From: Brevibacillus reuszeri
Lineage (GTDB): Bacteria; Bacillota; Bacilli; Brevibacillales; Brevibacillaceae
Length of the DNA stretch: 64,000 bases
Direction of reading: 5' to 3'
Assembly (NCBI RefSeq): GCF_002897295.1
Contig: NZ_BEXF01000003.1
Coordinates: 186,001 to 250,000 of the forward strand
Shown here: piece after piece, positions 50,264 through 58,482 of the stretch
Layout: the number at the start of each line of letters is the position of its first letter
Numbering within the stretch: position 1 is the stretch's first letter
The notes under the pieces: generated by a model
Database searches by the model: none
What the model was told of the DNA's origin: nothing
Seen by the model: the letters and a program-made list of their open reading frames with translations, nothing else
Made by a program: the position numbers and the translations under genes

Positions 50264-51892
50264 CTAGGCCTTCGATTTTTCTTCAATCGTCACAGGTAAT
50301 TTCATCTGTTCAACGAGTCCGTCTACTTCCCGGCGCAAGCCAAACCAGTTTTTGTTTGTATGAGCTGCCATCATGATCGTTCCGTCCTGGATTTGAACCC
50401 AAATCCGGCGATGCTGCCAGAAGAAGCCCATCGCGACACCTATCATGAAGATGAACGAGCCAAAGTAAATTAACGGTACGGCTTTATCCATACGCACGTT
50501 GATCCCGGAAATATCGATCAGGTCAGGCATTTTAATCTCGATTCCATAGGTAGGGTCCGATTTTTGTGTAAGAATCGAGCCTTGCAAATAAACCATTTTC
50601 TCACTCAGCTTCCCTTTTTCGTCCAAAACCTCGATCGCGACCATTGGATTTTTAGGCAAATTGGTCTGAGTCGCTGGTTTACCGTCTTTCCCCATAATAA
50701 AGTCAGGGAAATAATCGAGCACCTTCACCTTGATCCCATCAGCAACCACTTGCTCTTGCGCTGGGTTGTACAAATCAACCTTTATCTTGCCTACTTCTTT
50801 GCTTCCGTTCTTCAGGTCGATTAAATTGAAATTGAGTGCACCGAGCTGCATTTCTTGCATACCCGACTGATACAAATAGAGAGATTCATGTACCATCGGA
50901 TGGTTTACAACGATCGGGCCATTCTTAATTTCTACGAGATCAGGCTTGGCTCCTGGCAACTCTGCGTTTTTGTTTTCGTACAGGATGGCATCTGTCTGAT
51001 AATTTTTCGCGATGACTCCGCCCTTCAGATCCAGCTTGACGGGCATTTCATCCTCAGACCAATATTCCGTCGTGTACTGCAGATTTTTGATGTAGTAAGG
51101 AGTATTCGGGATAGCAACCGTTTCTCCCTCACGCACCCAGACATATTCGTCCAAGAAAAAGCCCGGTATGCTGCGTGCCAAAACACCGACCAAAAATAAA
51201 ATCAAGCCTATGTGATTCACATAAGGGCCCCACCGGCTAAAGCGACCTTTTTCCGCCATTAGAGCGCGGTCAGTCTGGAAGATCCGGTAGCCTTTCTTCC
51301 GCAAAGTCTCTGCGGAGCCAGCAAGTAATTCTGTTTGATCCGTTCCTTGTGCAAGCTCCCCTTCTGCAAACAGCTTTTGTCCCTTCAGGAAGGATTTATG
51401 CTGATTCAGACGTGGTTTTTTCAATGCTTTGTACAGTGGCACGACACGGTCGAGACTACAGATGACCAATGACGTACCCAGCATGACCAAAAGTGTGACA
51501 AACCACCAGGATGAATACAGGTTATGGAACCCTAATTGATAGTAAATCGTACCGAGTGTCCCGTATGTATTGGTATAAAAACGTGCGACATCCGCTTCAG
51601 TTGGGACGGGAACTGGAATGTATTGCTGCTGCGGAAAGACGGTTCCCACCGCCGAAGCGATCAGGATGACAATAATGATACCGATTGCAATTTTGACCGA
51701 GGAAAAATAGTTCCAAACCCGATCCACCATTTTTTTCGTGTAGGTCTGGGAACGACGCGCCATGCCCTCATAGCGCATATCAGGAAACGCTGTCTGCTCC
51801 GAAATTTCGATGTCTAGCGGCTTACCGCAAGATTCGCAGAGCAGCGTTCCAACGGGATTGGTATGCCCACATTCACATTTTCGCTGATCCAT
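50264..51892 (-). CDS. resB: cytochrome c biogenesis protein ResB
   Basis: Membrane partner of ResC in System II. The 542-residue protein opens with a zinc-ribbon-like CECGHTNPVGTLLCESCG (four cysteines, about residues 5-22), followed by membrane segments near 65, 130, 230 and 505 and a large outside domain. The zinc-ribbon-like start is also seen in Bacillus subtilis ResB. ATG at 51892 (GAGG six bases upstream) is preferred to GTG at 51904. 12 bases after resA. Confidence 0.94.
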   Translation of the reverse strand: MDQRKCECGHTNPVGTLLCESCGKPLDIEISEQTAFPDMRYEGMARRSQTYTKKMVDRVWNYFSSVKIAIGIIIVILIASAVGTVFPQQQYIPVPVPTEADVARFYTNTYGTLGTIYYQLGFHNLYSSWWFVTLLVMLGTSLVICSLDRVVPLYKALKKPRLNQHKSFLKGQKLFAEGELAQGTDQTELLAGSAETLRKKGYRIFQTDRALMAEKGRFSRWGPYVNHIGLILFLVGVLARSIPGFFLDEYVWVREGETVAIPNTPYYIKNLQYTTEYWSEDEMPVKLDLKGGVIAKNYQTDAILYENKNAELPGAKPDLVEIKNGPIVVNHPMVHESLYLYQSGMQEMQLGALNFNLIDLKNGSKEVGKIKVDLYNPAQEQVVADGIKVKVLDYFPDFIMGKDGKPATQTNLPKNPMVAIEVLDEKGKLSEKMVYLQGSILTQKSDPTYGIEIKMPDLIDISGINVRMDKAVPLIYFGSFIFMIGVAMGFFWQHRRIWVQIQDGTIMMAAHTNKNWFGLRREVDGLVEQMKLPVTIEEKSKA

Positions 51893-51904
51893 TTCAATCC
51901 TCAC

Positions 51905-52429
51905 TTACGGCAAGATTTTGGACACTTTGTCCGCTATCATTGCTTCGTTTAATTGACCGATGAAAATCTCCTTTACTTCCCCTTCTGGAGAGATGAAAAA
52001 CGTAGTAGGAATCGGTCCAATTCGATACAGCTTTGTAATTTGCGATTGGCGGTCTAGCACGATTGGAAACGTAACGTTGAATTGCTTAACGAATGGCTCA
52101 ACTGCGATTGGCGATTCACCGATATTCACGCCCAGTACGACGAGTCCTTTGTCCTTGAACTTATCGTATTGTGCTTGCAAAGCAGGCATCTCTTCTTTAC
52201 AGGGCTCACACCAGGTGCCCCAGAAATTAAGCACGACGCCTTTTCCTTTTAAATCACCAAGTGCCATCTCGGGTCCATTTAGCTGCTCCAGGCTAAAATT
52301 CGGAGCATTACTCCCTACTTTTACAGCTTGTGGATCCTTCACGAAGCTGGAATAGAGAGCAAAGACAAGTGCCACGAGCAAAAGGCCCAACACGGCAATC
52401 CGAACATACGTACGATTGCTTTTGTTCAT
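51905..52429 (-). CDS. resA: thiol-disulfide oxidoreductase ResA
   Basis: Membrane-anchored reductase that reduces apocytochrome c cysteines before haem attachment. The 174-residue protein has an N-terminal anchor (VRIAVLGLLLVALVFALYSS), then a thioredoxin fold with NFWGTWCEPCKEEMPAL (CEPC active site near residue 74) and the conserved cis-proline IGPIPTTFFI. ATG at 52429 has GGGAG ten bases upstream. Start of the resABC operon. Confidence 0.95.
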   Translation of the reverse strand: MNKSNRTYVRIAVLGLLLVALVFALYSSFVKDPQAVKVGSNAPNFSLEQLNGPEMALGDLKGKGVVLNFWGTWCEPCKEEMPALQAQYDKFKDKGLVVLGVNIGESPIAVEPFVKQFNVTFPIVLDRQSQITKLYRIGPIPTTFFISPEGEVKEIFIGQLNEAMIADKVSKILP

Positions 52430-52480
52430 GTTGCCCAAACTCCCATCTATTACTAATAGAAATACAAGGTTTTCCTTTCT

Positions 52481-52486
52481 ATTATA
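52481..52486 (-). promoter_or_regulatory. -10 box of a probable resA promoter
   Basis: A perfect TATAAT on the minus strand, 51 bases upstream of the resA ATG, with no recognisable -35 at the right distance, as expected for a ResD-activated promoter. Confidence 0.45.
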
Positions 52487-52537
52487 GCGTTCCTAGTTTT
52501 TCCGCCAGCGCATAACTTATGAACAGATTTTGAACGA

Positions 52538-53287
52538 TCAGCGCTTTCGACCTCCGTCCCGCTTCTTTTGAACCAGTCCTTGTTTGAGCCTATCTACTTC
52601 CGTCGTTGTCAAAGGACGAAATTGACCAGCCGAAAGTCCCTCCAATGTAAGAAACCCGAGCCGAATGCGCTCCAGTGTGATGACAGGATGTCCAATCGCG
52701 TCACACATTCTGCGTACTTGCCGGTTGCGACCCTCATGAATCGTCAGCTCGACTAAAGCTCTGCCCGTTTTTGTGTCTGTCTTCAGGAGCCTCGCTTCCC
52801 CCGGTGAGGTCATTCCATCCTCCAGACGAACACCCGTTGCGAGCTTCTTTACTTTCTCCGGCGTCGGAATGCCTTTTACCCATGCTCGATAGACTTTGTC
52901 GATTTCGTAGCTTGGGTGAGCAAGCTTGTTTGCCAGCTCTCCGTCATTCGTCAAGAGGAGCAAGCCGGATGTATCGTAATCTAAGCGGCCTACTGGATAT
53001 ACCCGTTCCTTGATCCCTTTTAGCAAATCGGTAACAACCCGCCTTCCTTGTGGGTCCGTTACACTCGTAATCACACCAGTTGGCTTGTAAAGCAACAGAT
53101 GCACGTGCTGCTCCAGCTGAATTCTTCGTCCATTCACCACGATCTGATCGCTTTGCGGGTCTACTCTCGTTCCGAGTTCGCGGACCACGCTGCCGTTCAC
53201 TTGTACCTTGCCTTGTACAATCAACTCTTCACAATGGCGACGAGAGGCTACTCCAGCATGTGCCAAGACTTTTTGTAAACGTTCCAT
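52538..53287 (-). CDS. rluB: 23S rRNA pseudouridine synthase, RluB/RsuA family
   Basis: Converts a uridine of 23S rRNA to pseudouridine. The 249-residue protein has an N-terminal S4 domain (MERLQKVLAHAGVASRRHCEELIVQGKVQVNG) and the catalytic motif YPVGRLDYDTSGLLLLTNDG (Asp near 103), then NRQVRRMCDAIGHPV near 195. Matches the Bacillus subtilis ypuL position between spmB and resA. ATG at 53287 preferred over GTG at 53299. Confidence 0.93.
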   Translation of the reverse strand: MERLQKVLAHAGVASRRHCEELIVQGKVQVNGSVVRELGTRVDPQSDQIVVNGRRIQLEQHVHLLLYKPTGVITSVTDPQGRRVVTDLLKGIKERVYPVGRLDYDTSGLLLLTNDGELANKLAHPSYEIDKVYRAWVKGIPTPEKVKKLATGVRLEDGMTSPGEARLLKTDTKTGRALVELTIHEGRNRQVRRMCDAIGHPVITLERIRLGFLTLEGLSAGQFRPLTTTEVDRLKQGLVQKKRDGGRKR

Positions 53288-53346
53288 TGTATGGATCACC
53301 TCTACAACATCATACCCATTCTTACCAGTGTGGACAAGAAAAAGGC

Positions 53347-53378
53347 AAAAACTTCCCCAACTGCAGGGAAGTTTTTTG
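53347..53378 (-). terminator. rho-independent terminator after spmB
   Basis: AACTTCCC / GGGGAAGTT stem with a seven-base loop and T-run on the minus strand. Confidence 0.85.
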
Positions 53379-53403
53379 TCGGAAGTGTAGCGTAATTGTC
53401 GAA

Positions 53404-53937
53404 TTACGAAAATACGTAAGACACGATGATTAAGGAGAAGATGACACCTGCAAGATCAGACCAGAGCCCCACTTTTAACGCATAGGCCGAGTTGCGGATA
53501 CCAACTGCCCCAAAATACACAGTTAGCACGTAAAGTGTCGTGTCTGTACTGCCTTGCATCGTGGCGGCCAAGCGACCAAGGAAAGAGTCTGGTCCGTACT
53601 GCGCAATTAAATCGGTAGCAATCGCCAGTGAACCGGTACCGGTCATGGGCCTAAGCAAAGCCAATGGAACAATTTCCTCAGGAAAGTGAATCGCATCCAG
53701 TGCCGGCCTGATGGCCCTCAAAAGCAGCTCCAGCGCCCCTGATTCTCTGAACATCGTTACGGCGACCATCATGGCGATCAGATGAGGCAAAATACGAATC
53801 GTGGTCGTAAGCCCCCCTTTTGCGCCCTCCACAAACGTCTCATATACCGGAACCCGTTTGCTCCATCCGTAGAGCAGCACAAAGGCAATCATGACGGGAA
53901 TCGCCCAAAGGGAGAGCAGGGATACCAATTGGTACAT
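53404..53937 (-). CDS. spmB: spore maturation protein B
   Basis: 177-residue integral membrane protein with about five hydrophobic segments and the conserved LRPMTGTGSLAIATDLIAQYGPDSFLGRLAATMQGSTDTTLYVL region. SpmA and SpmB promote core dehydration and heat resistance of spores. ATG lies after AAGGGGGA. Part of the dacB-spmA-spmB operon, as in Bacillus. Confidence 0.94.
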   Translation of the reverse strand: MYQLVSLLSLWAIPVMIAFVLLYGWSKRVPVYETFVEGAKGGLTTTIRILPHLIAMMVAVTMFRESGALELLLRAIRPALDAIHFPEEIVPLALLRPMTGTGSLAIATDLIAQYGPDSFLGRLAATMQGSTDTTLYVLTVYFGAVGIRNSAYALKVGLWSDLAGVIFSLIIVSYVFS

Positions 53938-53951
53938 GCGAAGGTCCCCCT

Positions 53952-54542
53952 TTACCTGTGGCGTCTCATGTGACGATACCGATACCAGCGATCAATCAGT
54001 AGTGCGACAATCGTTGCAGCAAAGGATGACAATAGGGTTGTACCGACAATTTCTACCGGATTGACCGAGCCGTATTGCATACGAATCGCAATCATCGTTG
54101 TCGGAATAATCGTGATACTCGCTGTATTGATCGCCAGGAGCGTACACATCGCTGGCGAGGCTACTTGTTTGTCCGAATTCAGCTTTTGTAATTCTTCCAT
54201 CGCCTTCAGCCCCATCGGAGTAGCTGCATTACCAAGCCCGAGCAAATTCGCGCTCATATTGGACAAAATGTACCCCATGGCCGGGTGTCCTTTTGGAATA
54301 TCGGGAAACAAGCGCGAAATAATCGGGGACAGCGCATGGGCCAACAGCTCCAAAAGACCTGATTTTTCCGCAATTCGCATGATCCCCATCCAGAATGCCA
54401 ATATACTGAGAAGTCCAAAACAAACCGTGACACCTGTTTTGGCCCCTTCGAAGGCGGCTTGATTGATCGCTTCCATGCGTCCCGTTGCCGCCGCTACAGC
54501 GATGCTGATCACGATCAATGCGAGCCAAATAATATTAAGCAC
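53952..54542 (-). CDS. spmA: spore maturation protein A
   Basis: 196-residue membrane protein with about five hydrophobic segments and the conserved MSANLLGLGNAATPMGLKAMEELQ motif near residue 95 and INTASITIIPTTMIAIR near 147. GTG start overlaps the dacB stop by eight bases, with a GGGGGG site seven bases upstream. Works with SpmB in spore core dehydration. Confidence 0.94.
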   Translation of the reverse strand: MLNIIWLALIVISIAVAAATGRMEAINQAAFEGAKTGVTVCFGLLSILAFWMGIMRIAEKSGLLELLAHALSPIISRLFPDIPKGHPAMGYILSNMSANLLGLGNAATPMGLKAMEELQKLNSDKQVASPAMCTLLAINTASITIIPTTMIAIRMQYGSVNPVEIVGTTLLSSFAATIVALLIDRWYRYRHMRRHR

Positions 54543-55710
54543 TCCACAGCCCCCCTGCCATCAAGTTCCACACCTTCTGCCAAAAGGTTTGTGGACTTGA
54601 CTCAGCCTGAGATGTCCACGTTGGCTCAGTCACGTCTACTTTCAACGGTACCTGTCCGATCATGTCCTCTTTCAGATAAAATTGGAGAAAACCGACCAGC
54701 TGCCCATCCATTTTGGCTGTTACATTCGATTCCCCCATCACCACACGCGTACGCATGACGGACTCCTCAGATGATTGCAGCGGGTATTGAAAACCATTCA
54801 TCGCGACCAAATGCGTACCCGCTTCCATCGTAATCGGCGTCTGCGGTTGTACATTCTCACCTAAGCTCACCAGCTTTTTCAGCGGGAAATTGGCAAATCC
54901 CCAGTCCAAAAGCTTCGCCGAATCATTCCAGTCATCAGAAGCATTCAGTGTGATCGTTGCGAGCTGTCTGCCATCTCGCGTCGCTGACGAGGCCAGACAA
55001 CGCTTTGCAAGCTTTGTATAGCCTGTTTTCACTCCATCCCCACCATTGTACAAGTGCAGCATTTTGTTTTTGTTCAAAAGCCGCCTATCCCACTCTTCCC
55101 CTTCCCAGGAGATGTCCTTGACCTTTGTCGAGACGATTTGCCGGAACGTTGGATTCCGCAGGGCATAGGCTGAAAGCTTTGCCATATCTTCCGCTGTCGA
55201 GTAATGCATATTGCTATCATCCAGACCGTGGGGATTGGTAAAATTCGTGTGCTCCATTCCGATGAGCGCAGCCTTTTCATTCATCAAATAAGTAAAACCC
55301 GGCACAGAACCGCCGATATGTGTAGCAATCGTTACAGCTGCGTCATTACCCGAGCGCAGCATCAATCCATACAGCAGCTCCTCGAGAGTCAGCTTTTCCG
55401 AGCGCTTCAGATAGATCGAGGACCCCTCTACGCCCACCGCTTCCGGGGGAACCGTTACGACTGTGTCCAATTTCCCCATTTCAATCGCCACAATCGCTGT
55501 CATTGTCTTGGTTAGGCTTGCGATCCGCATTTTTTTCGTGCCATTTTTTGAATAAAGGATTCTGCCGCTCGTCACATCTATTAATGCCGCTCCCTCTGCA
55601 GATAGCCCAGGTGGAGAGCCAGCTGCTTTTGCCAGGGTACCCGGCCCGATCAATAGCTGTATCAAAAGAAAAACGACGAGCACGCCGGACAGCTTTTTTC
55701 GCACGTTCAT
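54535..55710 (-). CDS. dacB: D-alanyl-D-alanine carboxypeptidase DacB (sporulation type)
   Basis: Penicillin-binding protein that trims peptide side chains in the spore cortex. The 391-residue protein has a signal peptide (about residues 1-31), the three active-site motifs SLTK (Ser near 66), SGN (near 124) and KTG (near 229), and a C-terminal amphipathic anchor (FWQKVWNLMAGGLWSA). The ATG at 55710 follows GGGGAGG. The adjacent spmA/spmB genes identify the sporulation-specific form rather than vegetative DacA. Confidence 0.94.
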   Translation of the reverse strand: MNVRKKLSGVLVVFLLIQLLIGPGTLAKAAGSPPGLSAEGAALIDVTSGRILYSKNGTKKMRIASLTKTMTAIVAIEMGKLDTVVTVPPEAVGVEGSSIYLKRSEKLTLEELLYGLMLRSGNDAAVTIATHIGGSVPGFTYLMNEKAALIGMEHTNFTNPHGLDDSNMHYSTAEDMAKLSAYALRNPTFRQIVSTKVKDISWEGEEWDRRLLNKNKMLHLYNGGDGVKTGYTKLAKRCLASSATRDGRQLATITLNASDDWNDSAKLLDWGFANFPLKKLVSLGENVQPQTPITMEAGTHLVAMNGFQYPLQSSEESVMRTRVVMGESNVTAKMDGQLVGFLQFYLKEDMIGQVPLKVDVTEPTWTSQAESSPQTFWQKVWNLMAGGLWSA

Positions 55711-55808
55711 AAACGTCCTCCCCATCACAAAAAGTACAACGAAACACAGGTTTGTACCATAGTATATGGGGACGAGTCGTTTGGTAGTACGAAAAACTGT
55801 CCAGGTAG

Positions 55809-56396
55809 CTAGTCGTTTGATGGTTCTTCTGCTTTGCCAAAAAGGGCGGATGCTTCCAAACGCGCCTCTTCGATGTCGAGATTGATGGGCGGCTCAGGTA
55901 GATCTCCCAGCTCCCGCAACCCAAAATGCTCCAAAAAATCTTTTGTTGTCGCATAAAGAATCGGACGTCCGATTCCTTCTGCCCTGCCTGCCTCACGAAT
56001 CAGTTGCTTCGACAGGAGGGTATTGAGTGCCTTTTCACATTTTACTCCGCGAATTTCTTCGATTTCAGAACGCGTCAGTGGTTGTTTGTAAGCAACGATC
56101 GCCAATGTTTCCAGCGCTGCTTGCGAGAGTGTCGACTGTCCTGGTGCAGTTGCCAGTCGCTCGAAATATGGAACATGCTCAGGCAAGGTAGTCAGCTGGT
56201 AAGCCTTGGCGACCTCCACAATTTGAATCCCACGGCCAGCGCGGCGAAAATCAGCCTTCATGTCCTCGATGACATCAACAACCACCTCTTCGGATACCTC
56301 GGTGATTTCACTAATTTCTTTGGCGTCGATTCCTTCATCACCCGAGATGAACAACAAGCCCTCAATGACGCCTTTCAGCTTGTCATAGTCCATCAT
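55809..56396 (-). CDS. scpB: segregation and condensation protein B
   Basis: Regulatory subunit of the SMC condensin complex. The 195-residue protein has two winged-helix domains, with LESAGRGIQ-like strands and the conserved QAALETLAIVAYKQPLTRSEIEEIRGV near residue 95. ATG at 56396 after AAAGGAG; it overlaps the end of scpA by 14 bases. The expected SMC partner is elsewhere in the genome. Confidence 0.95.
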   Translation of the reverse strand: MMDYDKLKGVIEGLLFISGDEGIDAKEISEITEVSEEVVVDVIEDMKADFRRAGRGIQIVEVAKAYQLTTLPEHVPYFERLATAPGQSTLSQAALETLAIVAYKQPLTRSEIEEIRGVKCEKALNTLLSKQLIREAGRAEGIGRPILYATTKDFLEHFGLRELGDLPEPPINLDIEEARLEASALFGKAEEPSND

Positions 56397-57150
56397 TTGA
56401 GGCTCCTTTCGATCCATTTTCACAAATCATAATATCTTGAAACAGTTGATTTTGAATACAGGTAATTTCTTTGGCCTTCATCAGCTCAAGCAAGGCGAGA
56501 AAAGTCGTAACGATCTCTGAGCGTGTAGCTCCGCCTGTGAAAAGCTGAGAAAAGCGAACCATCCCTCCGACTCCACGGACCATATGGCGAATTTCTTTCA
56601 TCCGGTCTTTAATAGAGACTTCATCACGGGATACTTTGGTGATAGGCTCTTTTTCCTTTACCTTCTTCACCAGCTTCTCTAGTGCGTTTATCAAATCGTA
56701 GAGAGTTACGTCCTTTACCGTATGATCTTCTTCTCGTACATAAGGTGACAGATTCTCTGCCGGTCGAGTAAACACTTGATTACGCCCAATTTCCATTTCC
56801 CGCAATTGCTCAGCCAACATTTTATAGCGCTTGTACTCCAAGAGCCTAGCAACTAGCTCTTCACGAGGGTCGACCTCTTCTACATCCATGTCTAGGAACT
56901 GCTGAAAGACGTGTTCCTCTTTCTTTGGCAACAGCATTTTACTTTTAATAGAGAGGAGAGTAGCCGCCATAACTACGAATTCACTCGCAACATCGAGTTG
57001 AAGCTGCTGCATGGTGTCTATCGTTGCAAGATATTGTTCTGTAATCTCTGCTACTGGTATGTCATAGATATCCACTTCTGCCTTGTCGATCAAGTGGAGC
57101 AGCAGGTCGAGTGGACCCTCAAAGGAATCCAGTTTGATGCTGTATGCCAA
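56383..57150 (-). CDS. scpA: segregation and condensation protein A
   Basis: Kleisin subunit that bridges the SMC heads. The 255-residue protein begins with AYSIKLDSFEGPLDLLLHLIDKAEVDIYDIPVAEITEQYL, the N-terminal kleisin signature, and has a C-terminal winged helix. A TTG start at 57150 has a GAGGG site seven bases upstream. Upstream neighbour is the site-2 protease gene after about 20 bases. Confidence 0.95.
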   Translation of the reverse strand: MAYSIKLDSFEGPLDLLLHLIDKAEVDIYDIPVAEITEQYLATIDTMQQLQLDVASEFVVMAATLLSIKSKMLLPKKEEHVFQQFLDMDVEEVDPREELVARLLEYKRYKMLAEQLREMEIGRNQVFTRPAENLSPYVREEDHTVKDVTLYDLINALEKLVKKVKEKEPITKVSRDEVSIKDRMKEIRHMVRGVGGMVRFSQLFTGGATRSEIVTTFLALLELMKAKEITCIQNQLFQDIMICENGSKGASNDGL

Positions 57151-57169
57151 AAGTAGTCCCTCGTTTCCT

Positions 57170-57838
57170 CTAAATAAACAGTGTTGCGATGCTATGCGCT
57201 ATTTCCTGAACCCACATCAATACCATTCTGAATGGCGTTTCAAATATGATCGCGCGGACTCCCGGTATAAAGATGAGCAATAGCAGGATCCACGGTCCAT
57301 ACACTTCAAAATTGTAAAATATCCCGTCCCATCTACGCGGAGACAGGAACCGCAGGATTTTGTAGCCATCCAGCGGCGGTATCGGCAGCAGGTTGAACAT
57401 GAACAAAGCTGCATTAATGATCACCAGATATTCCATCGTTTTCTCAATCGCAAATACGGCTTTTTCACCCATTCCCTGCGTGACGCCATAATAGTCCATT
57501 AGCATGAAGATGGTGTAAGAGATGATAGAGAGCACCAAGTTAATCAATGGCCCTGCAGCTGATACGTAGACGATGCCCAGACGCTTGTTTCCACGAAAGC
57601 GCAGTGGATTGATTGGCACTGGCTTCGCCCACCCAAAAGGACCAAACAAAATAAGAATCAAACCGAATGGATCAATGTGCGGGATTGGATTCAATGTCAG
57701 GCGGCCTTCGTCCTTCGCCGTGCTGTCACCCAACTTCCAGGCGACAAAGGCATGTGCCCATTCGTGCAAAGAGAAAGCGATGACGAACGCGATTAAGCGA
57801 AACGGCACCGTATTCCATTCAAAGTGAAAAAGATCCAT
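57170..57838 (-). CDS. site-2 protease-type membrane metalloprotease
   Basis: 222-residue membrane protein of the M50 family. Zinc motif HEWAH at about residues 25-29 and the second-domain NLLPIPPLDGYKILRF near 145-160 with the zinc aspartate. About five hydrophobic segments. No PDZ or CBS domain, so the minimal form. Substrate unknown. ATG at 57838 follows AGAGGAGGAA. Confidence 0.88.
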   Translation of the reverse strand: MDLFHFEWNTVPFRLIAFVIAFSLHEWAHAFVAWKLGDSTAKDEGRLTLNPIPHIDPFGLILILFGPFGWAKPVPINPLRFRGNKRLGIVYVSAAGPLINLVLSIISYTIFMLMDYYGVTQGMGEKAVFAIEKTMEYLVIINAALFMFNLLPIPPLDGYKILRFLSPRRWDGIFYNFEVYGPWILLLLIFIPGVRAIIFETPFRMVLMWVQEIAHSIATLFI

Positions 57839-57931
57839 TGGTTCCTCCTCTGAAAAATCGTCTACCTTATAGGATACCAGCACATGGATAGGCTTACAAG
57901 TATTCTGCTTTCTTGTTCGTCTAATAGACAC

Positions 57932-57965
57932 TAAAAACCGGCACCATCTCCGGCGCCGGCTTTTT
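57932..57965 (-). terminator. rho-independent terminator after ppiB
   Basis: AAGCCGGC / GCCGGTTTTT stem with a 12-base loop on the minus strand. Confidence 0.85.
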
Positions 57966-57980
57966 GGGTGTGCAACTGAT

Positions 57981-58415
57981 TTACTCAGCTACAATTTTTA
58001 CGTTGCTCATTTTGTCGCCTTGCTTGATCGCATCTACATGCTCCATACCGGAAGTGATGCGGCCAAATACAGTATGTACGCCATCAAGGTGAGGGAAGGA
58101 ATCGTAGCAGATGAAGAATTGGCTTCCGCCAGTGTCTTTTCCTGCGTGAGCCATGGAGAGCGCACCGCGCAAATGCTTGTGTGGGTTTCCTTTTGTTTCA
58201 CATTTGATTGTGTAGCCAGGACCGCCAGTACCTGTTCCGTGTGGGCAACCACCTTGTGCAACGAAGCCAGGGATCACACGGTGGAACGACAGGCCGTTGT
58301 AAAAGCCTTCGTTGATCAGCTTTTCAAAGTTTGCGACTGTGCCAGGAGCTTCTTGATCAAACAGCTCCAACTCGATTTCATTGCCATTATCCATGGTAAT
58401 ATGTGCTTTTTTCAT
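57981..58415 (-). CDS. ppiB: peptidyl-prolyl cis-trans isomerase (cyclophilin)
   Basis: 144-residue cytoplasmic cyclophilin that speeds proline isomerisation in proteins. Catalytic region [13 protein letters not shown] with the active-site Arg (near residue 45), then [19 protein letters not shown] and [16 protein letters not shown]. No signal peptide. ATG in good context. Located between the c-di-GMP gene and the protease gene. Confidence 0.96.
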   Translation of the reverse strand: MKKAHITMDNGNEIELELFDQEAPGTVANFEKLINEGFYNGLSFHRVIPGFVAQGGCPHGTGTGGPGYTIKCETKGNPHKHLRGALSMAHAGKDTGGSQFFICYDSFPHLDGVHTVFGRITSGMEHVDAIKQGDKMSNVKIVAE

Positions 58416-58482
58416 ATGTAAGCCTCCAAACCTGGTAAAGTTAACGTTCTCATTTTACCATGTGATGGAGTTGCCGTCCAAT

